Position numbers and translations under genes: made by a program
The notes under the pieces: model-generated
What the model saw: the letters and a program-made list of their open reading frames with translations, nothing else
What the model was told of the DNA's origin: nothing
Databases searched by the model: none
Part shown: positions 8,570-18,187 of the stretch, one piece after another
How the letters are laid out: each line of letters starts with the position of its first letter
How positions within the stretch are numbered: position 1 is the first letter of the stretch
Assembly: GCA_024181965.1 (NCBI GenBank)
Contig: BQXS01011298.1
Span: forward strand, 1 to 24,305
DNA from: Aduncisulcus paluster
Lineage: Eukaryota; Fornicata
Direction of reading: 5' to 3'
DNA: 24,305 nt

Positions 8570-11500
8570 ATGTCATTTCCATTTGTTAAACTTATTGAAA
8601 ATATTCCGTCTCATGTCAAAAAGTGTGGAAAAATCAAAGAGATAAGAGATTATTCCCAAGTCATTTCTTCCCAATTTGAATTCCACGATAAGAAGTGTGA
8701 ATTGGAAGTTACGAACTATAAATATTCATGTCTGTTAGTTTTAGCCTCCTATACTTCTTTTAATGCCCATCTTTTTGATGATGATGATTCAAGTATCCAA
8801 CCATATTCCCTTCTGCAAAATGAAATATCAGATATCTTTTCTCATATTTTTGATGCTATAACGGCCTTAAAAGGGAGGAAATCCAGAAATGATGAATCCA
8901 TCCACCAAATTATTTCTGCTGTGGCTCTCTATCTTGTTTCTTCTTCAATTCCCCCGTCAAATGCGATTCTTTCCCGTCTCTTGGCATTAATTATTGAAAC
9001 AATTTCAACTCCAAATATAGAAATTTCACCACTCTTATATTTATTGTCAGTATTATGTTCAGTCTTGGAAAACGGATTTTCATTGCTCTGTTCTGAAATA
9101 TTATGCCTTGGTAGTAAGATCACACAAGCTAATATCGGAAATAAGGCGGGAAAAGGCCTGAGATGCTATTCAGCTGAGAATATTTCTCCATTATACCCCA
9201 TTTCTCTCATTTCTCCTGTATTGGAGCAGTCTTTCTTCCATGATAGCGTTATTAATGACTTGACCAGTTATTCCTCTGAAAAAGGCGATGGAAAATCATC
9301 GGATGACGTTGTTCGAGCCCCAATTGAGATTCATATGTCAATTTTTGATATTCAAAGAAATAACCAAAAGATATTGGTCTCTCATTCACAAAAACAAGCA
9401 ACTCCCATCGTACCAAACGTATTTCTCCACTCTTTACTCCTATGTGCCGGTACGATTGGATTTCTATCCCATCGAAATAATTCGGTCTTCTCTTCGTATT
9501 TTGGTATTTTATCGGTTTCATTCAAACGATTCTTTGTTGAAAACATCAAAACAAACCATAGATATTTCCTTTCAATTCTTATCCATGATTTATTTCGACT
9601 CTCTTCTCATCCTGTTTTCTCCGCCGGTGCCACCAGTGTTATTCTTGGGATTGGAAGACTTTTATTGACTTTCTCACTCGAACAACATAGTGTTTCCAGC
9701 ATATGTGCCCTGTCAACACTCTATATTAACAATCTGAGTTTACACTCTCATGATCTAAATTTCATTGAAAGAATCAAGAAACATTCCAATTCTGTGCGCT
9801 CCAATCTAATTTCAAGGGAAAAAACGAGAAAAGAACAAGAGCGTTACCATCGAGAGATAATTGAAAAAGAAGATCGGCGCCAGGCTTTATCATCAAAATT
9901 GCTCTCACATAAGATGAAATCTGACCCTAATCATGAGAAAAACGACATTGAAATAGATCATGCCATGTTCGAATGGGAGGATAGCGATGCCCCAAATCCA
10001 TTGTTCAAATCCAAAGGAGTCGATTCTCCAATAATGGTTGGAAAGCATTCAGCACGACATTCAACTCCCTCTGTATCCACCCACAACAGATCTTTGAATA
10101 ATTATCCATGCATGTGCTCCAAAGGATCTTCCTTGGTCTCCATTGAGTGTTCTATCTGCCATTCAAGGTTTCATAGCCAATGCGTATCCATGTGTGGCCT
10201 TGTAGATAGTCTTGATGAACATTGGGCATGTCCATTGTGCAAATCACTGTGCAACTCACACACTTTTTATCATGAATTCCATCAACACGAACTTGAGCGA
10301 TGGATGTGGCATTCAATTGGAGATTCAGTTCCGGGATATGGTGGGCAATGTGCCAGAATACTCGGATATTTGTGGGAACATGGTCTGGACAAAGCTCGCA
10401 ATGCCCATCCTATTTCTTCTGAAGAACAACCTAAAAAGACAAATACTCCTTTGTTTTTATTTCCATTAAATGTGTTCTCCAATTCTCTGACAACCCTCAT
10501 AAACGCTTCGGTTTCCTCTATTTTACTCTCGACTTGCATGTCATTGGGCCATGTTCTGCACCGACTTGTCTTTTCCCTTGGCACTCTGTCTCAGAATATT
10601 CCTCAACCAAGGATTAATGCACTTATCCATTCAACTGAAGGAAAAATAGAGAAGAAAAGCGATGTAACAATNNNNNNNNNNNNNNNNNNNNCAACCTAAA
10701 AAGACAAATACTCCTTTGTTTTTATTTCCATTAAATGTGTTCTCCAATTCTCTGACAACCCTCATAAACGCTTCGGTTTCCTCTATTTTACTCTCGACTT
10801 GCATGTCATTGGGCCATGTTCTGCACCGACTTGTCTTTTCCCTTGGCACTCTGTCTCAGAATATTCCTCAACCAAGGATTAATGCACTTATCCATTCAAC
10901 TGAAGGAAAAATAGAGAAGAAAAGCGATGTAACAATTCTTAAACGACATTTTCAGACACTGATTGGTGTTTTTTTCTCTTCTCAGATTATTCTACTTCCG
11001 TTATTACCGCAACCTTACCCACAGTCGATTGTGAATGCTCTCACATCTCTTTCCTTCGCTACGTGGCCCCATGGAGGAGTTCGTACAAGAAGCAGCGTAA
11101 TGTCAATGATTAGTCAATTAATGCAAGGCGTTCTTACATCAAGGGAAGCTAATATGGCCGATTCAGTGAAAATTATACTTGACGAGCGGATATTAGTTGT
11201 TAAAAATGCTAAAAAAGAGAGAAAACGACAATTATTTGATCAGAAAAAATCAAATATTCTGTGTTCAAGACGCGAAAAGAGCTCTGAGATAAAAAAGACC
11301 TCCTCATATCAATCAAGCAAATTATCGCGATCTTCCAACTCCAAGTTAATTATTCCAGATGAAACCGATCATTCTCCATCTCCATCTCCGACTTCTTCTT
11401 TCTCACTTGAACAAGATATGGCAGAAATGACCGATTCCTCCTCATCCTCATTCTCAAAGAAATGTAATCATCACAAACCTCTTTCCTGTGAACTTCAAGG

Positions 11501-14500
11501 AAAAAGAGCTATGAAGGAAGAGTTCGGTGAAGAGTTCGGTGAAGATGAAGATGAAGAGGAAGAGGAAGAGGAAGAGGAAGATAGTTTTAGCACTGAAAGT
11601 GAGGGAATAATTGAAGGGAGTGATTCTATTAGTCAGCCAAAGGATGAGACGAATGCTCTGATCCGACCCACCAAAATATCGAGGCTTTCTGATACTAAGC
11701 CACTCCCTCATCACTTGCATCCATTTCTTCAGTTCATGTCTCTTCTGCCTCTTCTTTCTCTTGCCTTCTCTTCCTCCTCTTCTCTTCTACGTTCTTCAGC
11801 AGTGTCTCTTTGCTCTCCTCTCTGTGTTCTTGGTGGATATGGTCTTTCGATCGGAATAACAGTATCACACGCCGTATCAATGATGTTCAGGGTTATGTGC
11901 TCTGATAAGGATTCGAATATCAGACTGAAATCCAAGGAAAAAGTGGCTTCTTTTCTTGCATGCATGGTGCAAAACACTCAAAAGGTTGACGATTGGAGGA
12001 AAAAAGAGGAGAAAAGAAGAGATATTTGGAGAAAAAAGTGCCAACTTCGATGGGAAGAAGATGAATTGAGAATTAAAAAAGAAAAAGAAAGAAAACATAA
12101 AACATCAACAGAATCAAATGGAAAGCGAAGATTTAGTAATATTGGAAAAGGCAAAGGAAGAGAGTTGACTTCATCCGAGGTCCCATCCTTCTCTTCTCTT
12201 CCATTTCTCTCCTCTCCTTTCTGTAATAACAATATTCCGACTCTCTTCGTTACATCATCTTATTCAAGATCGTCTTTGCTTCCGCTACTCTCAATATTTT
12301 CTCTGCTAGCTCAAATGAGTCCAGAATTCATCACTGAGGCCCTCGTGTGTAACAATCATCAAGGAACGATAAACTCTGGTGTTTTAGATCCTAATCCATC
12401 AACAGTTTCTCAAGATATAATTATACCAGCATCCTCTTTCCATTCCTCTAATATTCCCCAAAGAATGTTCCAAGGTTCGTTATCTTCTTTCCTTTCCTCT
12501 CCTTTCTTCCCTTCTCTCTCTTCTTCTTTCCCAATAACGACCTCTCCAACAAATCCACCATCGATAATTACCTCTCCTCTCTCTTTGGTTCCTATGGCTA
12601 ACGTTTTCACTAAACTTCACCCTCATTTCAGATCTGTCCTCCTCTTGTGCCTTGTCCCGGCACAATGGGTTGAGCAAACCTTCAGAGATCTTGTGCTTCC
12701 ACTTGATAATTCAGCTGCTACAAAACAATTCTGGGTAGATCATAAAACATCAAAAAGAAAGGTTGAAGATGATTACGATTCAATTGATGATGAATCTTGT
12801 TGGACTGACGAAAAGAAACCAAAGAAAGGAAGAGGAAGGGGAAGAGGAAGAGGAAGTCAATCAGATACTACATCTTCAAAAGGTTCAAAGAATCTCTTGT
12901 TTTCTCTTGTTTCTTCCGCAGGAATAGCTTCAATCTCGAATACCTGTCTTGAAATGATTGTATGGATGACTGGAGCGGTTATTTTTGGTGCCCTTGAGAA
13001 AGAAGAAAGAAAAGAATGGTCTAAATATCACCAAAAACGAAAAGAAACCCCAACCAACAGTTATATTACGAGTAGTCTGTTTGCTTGTTGTGACGAAGAA
13101 GATGTACAAGCAAAACAAATCAATCCAATCCCAACTCCTGAGCTTTCAAAGCCAACTATAAACAAAAAGAAAATTTCTTCTTCCTTCCTCTTTCCTTCAT
13201 CATTCACTCCCTCTATTCTCCGAACATGTATTCTATTATTAAATCGTATTGTTTCCTTACTAAATTCATGTTTGATTGCTTTCCCATTAATTGCCCCCAC
13301 CGTTCTACCACATTTGCTATCTATTCTCGTCCAAGCTGAGAAAGAACATAGAAATACCTGTGATTTGGAGAAATTGGTCCATCTCGAGTCAGACTCACCC
13401 ATTTCCACTCCTTTTGTCCCCTCAAAGCAAAGAGCATCATCAGCTCAACAACCATCACGATTCCCACCAACAGATTCCTTATCCGTCAATGGACAAGCAA
13501 AACAATCCCCATCCTCCAGTCTCGCTTCGACTCCCAGGACTGGCCTTTCCTCTCCAGACTCTTGTTGTTCCGACTATTCTGATCTTCGCTCTCTTCTTGT
13601 TCTGCATCTTTTCAACAAACGTGTTTTTTTGAGCACCCTTCTCTCTCACCTCCTCTCCCTTCTTCCACTCTTGCTTTCACACACTCAGGGCGGAGAAACT
13701 GAATTTATATACGGTGTCTATTCTGATCGTCTTCGGGAAGCGGCTCAATCGGTCAAGTCCTGTCCAACTCTCTCGAAAGATTCCAATTCTATCATTGAAT
13801 GTCCTTCTTTCGTGACCCCAATTACTGTGGATATTCTCTCCAATTTAAGCCCCTCTACAATCCACAAGAAAGACTCCATCCATTTGATTATTCCAAAAGT
13901 AATCCTTGGTGATCTTATTGAATATCTCCCCCGTTTGCTATGTTCTCTGTTTCTCAAACCCCCTCCGTTCTCTCTTGCTTCCATTGTACAATCCTTGCGA
14001 CATGTTGGATCTCAAGTCTCTTTATCTCATTCAACAACAAACATTCACAAATCAATATCATCTCTGTTTATTGCTCTTCGAAATGCAAGTAATCCAATAT
14101 TGATTGTATCACCTGAACATTTATTTACACAACTTACAGGAATCAAAATAGATGGTTTTCCAGAGAAAGAAGGTGAGATCGAGGCAAAACCAATGAAGAA
14201 GAAATTGTCTGTTGGAGATATCATTGGGAAAATGCGTTATCTAATTCGATATTGTATGATTTGTGCTTCCATCGGAACCGAAAAGGAAAGCCGACAAATT
14301 TATTCAACGGTTATCACGATGGTCTCATCTATTTGTCTGAATGTTGTTAAATATAAAAGGGAAATCTTGAAAGTTTCTCAAAATGGATCTAAAAATAACA
14401 CAAACAATGCTCTTAACAATTCTCCCGTGATATCTATCATTGCTTCTTGCATTTCCTGTGTTGGATTCTTCTGGGAAATATATCCACAATGGATGGGTGA

Positions 14501-16112
14501 AGAGAGAGAAAGAAAACTGTTGCAATGGTCATCACTGAATCATGTTCATTTTCTCACTGGAGATCTATTTTTAGATGGTAGAACAACCGTATCCGATGAC
14601 CAATGTGATTTCTTTGCTCGGAATGAAACTTCTCCATCTCTTTCTTCCCACGAATTATTGGTTTCACCTATGTTCCCAACTCCTCTATTTCTAGCTTCTT
14701 TGTCCTACCTTATCAATGAAATGAATAGACGCGAGGAAAAAACACGTCGAGAGAGAGTTGCTGCATTCTGTGATATCCCAAAACATACTTTAACATCTTT
14801 CAGGACAGCCAAACTTTCCTCAACTTTTGGTGCCAGCCAGTCTCTCCACTCTCATTCAAATGAAGGGTCTGTGACATCATCTTTCTCTGTGGCCTCAACG
14901 AAAGAAACGGCTCACGATATTCACTCTGAAGTTGATCAGGAAAAATATCATTATTTTGAAGGAATGAGCAAAGTTGTGAGTGGGATAACAACAATTTCAC
15001 ACATATATCCATCCATCATAAATTCATCGCTTACTCACACAAATCCGATAGCTCGTCTCTCTTCATCTCTCATTCTTTTTTATCTTGTCCGTTCCAGACT
15101 CTTATTTCCATCAACAGCTCTCCTACCAATCATAGCTTTCTCCCTCGATCCAGATTTCCGTGTGAGTGTATCCGGGTGGTGGACAATCGATCAATTGAAG
15201 GGCTTGGATCTCAGAAGTGTTCATGGCGCCTTTGGAAATGATATCGCGTGTGCTGCGATTGTCATTGGCCTTCGTAATCATTCCGATGATTTATCGCATA
15301 CCCCGGCGCACATATCCGCATTATCTTCCCCTCTTCTTCCTTGGCCTCACCCTCTCTCTTTCCTTCTCAGTAATCTAATTGAAGGACTTTCTCAGAGAGA
15401 TCAAACAAGAAGAATCAATCGAATATGCTCAAGTCTTGTGAGAGGCATTGCAGAAGGGTGGAAAATGACTCAAAACAATCAGTTTACTACTGGAAAAAAT
15501 AAGGAAGAAACTGAAGAAGATCGCGATGAAGAAGATGGCGATGAAGAGGAGAGAGAGTCCCAAATATTTGAATCTGAGAAAGTAGAGGACATGCCAGTCC
15601 TTGATTCAACAAGAGAAGATGGGCACAGTGGCACAAATATGTATCAAATTAAACAAATCATTTCATCTCAACTTTCACAGCATTCTCAACTATCAGATAT
15701 ATCTCCCCCTCTTTCTCCTTTAATGAGCAAAAAAAAGGATAATTCTTTGTCAATTTCAACAAAGATCTCCCTCTCCCAACGTCTTCTTGCATATCATACC
15801 CTTGTTTTGTGCTTGATTGTCTCCAACCATCCCGATATAGCACTGAACACATGCATTCACATGCTTCGGTTGGCAAAAGAACTTCGAGAAAGGGATGGAA
15901 TGGAGCCTGTTTGTGTTCTTCTTTGTGAGGGAAGACAATTGATTTCGAAAATGTTCAATTTTTCACAAGGACAACTCTCAAGCGGAAAGATATCCATTGA
16001 ACGGGAATCCAAGAGAATTGACATTAATCAATACTATACTCAATTCGTCTCTGTGGATACATCAGAAACAAACATAGATTCTCTTATATCTCGTGAAGAA
16101 TCAAGGGGATGA
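8570..16112 (+). CDS. Scc2/Nipped-B/NIPBL-like cohesin loader with PHD finger (interrupted by assembly gap)
   Basis: As given, the frame is broken at 10672-10691 (N). The 245 bp before the gap recurs after it, and dropping 10672-10936 gives one continuous frame of 2425 residues. A C4HC3 PHD finger lies at residues 514-557 (C514, C516, C527, C530, H535, C538, C554, C557). HEAT-like helices follow: VRTRSSV near 749, and FRVMCSDKDSNIRLKSKE, encoded near 11890. The C-terminal part (about residue 2070 onward, nt 15042-16000) matches the Nipped-B C-terminal pattern: NPIAR...LLFPSTALLPIIAFSLDP...DQL, then a SNLIEGLSQ...RR helix, then the QLISKMFNFS segment. Scc2 loads cohesin onto chromosomes and activates its ATPase. 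Plant Scc2 also carries a PHD finger. Low-complexity inserts include poly-Glu (11516-11580) and GRGRGRG (about 12830). The start at 8570 is the first in-frame ATG. Confidence 0.75.
10427..10671. repeat. 245-bp segment repeated after the N gap, copy 1
   Basis: This segment is identical, as far as I compared, to 10692-10936 (offset 265). It ends exactly at the N run, and its partner begins exactly after the N run. That is the signature of two overlapping contig ends joined by a scaffolder without merging, rather than of a biological repeat. It encodes part of the Scc2-like protein between the PHD finger and the HEAT region. Confidence 0.95.
10672..10691. other. Assembly gap of 20 N
   Basis: Twenty undetermined bases. 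Twenty is a likely placeholder length rather than a measured gap. The repeated flanks imply a true gap of minus 245 bp, that is, no missing sequence. Deleting the gap and one flank copy keeps the Scc2 reading frame open, with 7278 nt divisible by three. Confidence 0.97.
10692..10936. repeat. 245-bp segment repeated after the N gap, copy 2
   Basis: Second copy of the contig-end overlap. The sequence right of 10936 continues the coding frame that copy 1 stops in, so the two copies are one locus drawn twice. Gene callers would report two genes or a false start at the first ATG-like codon here. Confidence 0.95.
11516..11580 (+). repeat. GAA/GAG-rich microsatellite coding an acidic tract
   Basis: A 12-bp unit GAAGAGTTCGGT occurs twice in tandem, followed by GAAGAT and GAGGAA repeats. 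It encodes EEFGEEFGEDEDE followed by nine Glu within a disordered insert of the Scc2-like protein. It is a probable slippage site, and its length may vary between strains. Confidence 0.8.
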
Positions 16113-16408
16113 TTATTTAATTCATCATCTTAAATTAGTATACGTTTACTTGAAATAAATAACCTTTTCATGGCGTTACTGTTCAATTTGGCCGCTCCTC
16201 GTTGATCATCAACTCTATGATAGACGCCCCGACCCCGACTCGTTGATCGAATCATATTATTGATTTCAAGGCTTTAAACATTTTTAGATTCATTGGAAAT
16301 AATGCACAAACCCTGCAATGCTTATCATTATATGAATGTATTAGCAGATCACGCTCGACTCATGTCGTCATTTTTGTTCAATTTTCTACAATTTTTGAGA
16401 AAATTATC
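16113..16408. promoter_or_regulatory. Upstream region of the flavodiiron gene with a GC-rich patch
   Basis: The stretch is mostly AT-rich, with AATAAA at 16154-16159, 42 nt past the Scc2 stop and a possible poly(A) signal. About 16190-16250 is unusually GC-rich for a spacer. That patch contains CTCGTTGATC twice (16198-16207 and 16239-16248), the palindrome GTTGAT-C-ATCAAC (16201-16213) and a C-rich segment near 16226-16240. The repeated site upstream of an oxygen/NO-detoxifying gene could be a regulator binding site; this is inference. Confidence 0.35.
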
Positions 16409-17923
16409 ATGCCTCAATCAAACACAAATAAGATACTTAAAGTTCTTGTCTTTATTGGTTCTGTTTTCTTTGTTCTTTCATCAGTTTTTGTGATTTGGAA
16501 GAATTACCCCCTTATTTCCGAGTATTATTTTCCATCCTCCCCTTCCAATTCTCCACGTTTTTTCACCTCGGATTTTTCTACTCCTATCATTCTGAAAAAT
16601 GATGATTTTATCGTATACTATGTTGGAGCCATTGATAACCAATTAGAGATTTTCGATCTTCTTATACCAACTCCCACTGGTTCTAGTTATAATTCTTATC
16701 TTATCCACAGCCTTAAAGAGGATACATTCATTTTATTTGAGACTGTTCACGAAGATCATTATCAACAGCTCCATTATCGTTTGAAGAATGTGATTCCCGT
16801 GGGAAGAATGGTCGATTATCTATTTATGAGTCACATGGAACCCGATCATTCCGGATCTTTTGCTTTGTTGATGAATTCTCCCTTTGCCTCCTTCAAACAT
16901 ACTCAGCTAATTGCCTCCAACGAGGGATTAGAGTATCTTTCAAGAATGCATCATTTTGATCTTGAAGATATTTCTTCTATTGCTGTTTCTGAAACAAAAC
17001 AATGGCAAGAATTGAATCTTGGAGGGCTCGAGGTCAACACTAGGCTCACAAAATATGTTCATTGGCCCGATACAACAACCACCTATCTGAAACAATTGAA
17101 GACTGTTGTCACTGGAGATTTCTTTGGCGCTCATTACTGCCCCCAAAATGCTTGGGATGATGTCAGTCTAATTATTCGAACTGACAATGTTATAGATGAT
17201 TCCGAATGGGTTGCTGCTGCTGATCTATATGCTAAGGTTATTTTTGGACATTTACCTGAGGCTGGATTACATGTTATTAATGTTCTGAATGAAATCGATG
17301 ATTCCATTGAAAATGTTTTTGATACTCATGGACCCGTTACAGTTGGAAGAGATGCATCAAAATCACTTCGTGAACTATATTCTTCAATTTTAACACCTCT
17401 TCCTCCAGCTAAGCGCCGTAATAAGGATTCATTCCTTGTTCTTTACATTTCTAGTTATTCATATACCCAAGAAATGGCCCTAGCTGTTGCCGATGGAATC
17501 AAAGAAGTCTCAAATGTCGAATTAATCGATCTCTCTATGCCTCCTAATGATCTCATGAATCGAGTCCGCACTGCTTCAGGAGTTCTCATTGGGACCCCCA
17601 CATTTGTTGGAATGCCTCTCCCCCAAATTTGGAACATTCTCACCGAATTGAATCCTGTAATTGATAGGGGAACTTATCTTGGGTTCTTTGGAAGCTATGG
17701 ATTTGATCCTAAACGTTGCGCTCTTCCCAAATTGGAGACTTACGTTAAAGAAATTCTCCATGTTCGCCTTCCTTTGCAAAGTGCTGGTTATCAATTTAGA
17801 GCTACATCAGAGGAATTGGAAGATTTAAAGAATTGGGGTCGGATATTTGTTGAACTAGTTAATTCCAATGCTCGTGACTTCCAAGAATTTGATTCAATGT
17901 TTTCAAGAGCTATCCAACAATAG
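16409..17923 (+). CDS. Flavodiiron protein (A-type flavoprotein) with N-terminal membrane anchor
   Basis: A 504-residue protein. Flavodiiron proteins reduce O2 to water or NO to N2O at a di-iron site fed by FMN, and protect anaerobes. The metallo-beta-lactamase-like domain (about 60-330) has the full ligand set: H142, E144, D146 and H147 (the HxExDH motif), H218 in VHWPD, D237 in TGDFFGAH, and H307 in THGP. The flavodoxin domain (about 345-495) has the FMN phosphate loop YISSYSYTQEMA and the IGTPTF and FGSYGF loops. The unusual part is residues 9-30, a strongly hydrophobic segment after a short Lys-containing head, plus a Ser/Pro linker. Typical protist enzymes lack this. It should be a signal anchor that tethers the enzyme to a membrane; which side is unclear. 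No rubredoxin domain is fused. The eukaryotic family is usually considered laterally acquired from prokaryotes. Confidence 0.95.
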   Translation: MPQSNTNKILKVLVFIGSVFFVLSSVFVIWKNYPLISEYYFPSSPSNSPRFFTSDFSTPIILKNDDFIVYYVGAIDNQLEIFDLLIPTPTGSSYNSYLIHSLKEDTFILFETVHEDHYQQLHYRLKNVIPVGRMVDYLFMSHMEPDHSGSFALLMNSPFASFKHTQLIASNEGLEYLSRMHHFDLEDISSIAVSETKQWQELNLGGLEVNTRLTKYVHWPDTTTTYLKQLKTVVTGDFFGAHYCPQNAWDDVSLIIRTDNVIDDSEWVAAADLYAKVIFGHLPEAGLHVINVLNEIDDSIENVFDTHGPVTVGRDASKSLRELYSSILTPLPPAKRRNKDSFLVLYISSYSYTQEMALAVADGIKEVSNVELIDLSMPPNDLMNRVRTASGVLIGTPTFVGMPLPQIWNILTELNPVIDRGTYLGFFGSYGFDPKRCALPKLETYVKEILHVRLPLQSAGYQFRATSEELEDLKNWGRIFVELVNSNARDFQEFDSMFSRAIQQ

Positions 17924-18187
17924 ATCTGATTTTATTTGAAATATTTAATATTTGGAATTTATCTTTATTTTTGTTCTTTATTTTTTCCACGATTGAGTCA
18001 CTATTGACTTTGAATGAATTGAAATGATTCTACAAATGTTTCTGCCGCACTATTCCAATAAATGTTGATAATAAATCATTAAGTTCTCATTAATCAACAT
18101 TTTTGTGCTGACAAATACAATTTTATCCAGAAATAAATTCAAAAACAGAAACAAAACGAAAACTATCATAATATTAGAGTCTTGCAG

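Noticed and set aside
11454-12677. Several minus-strand frames rich in Glu/Arg or Phe
   Set aside because: They are complements of Ser- and Glu-rich low-complexity parts of the Scc2-like gene.
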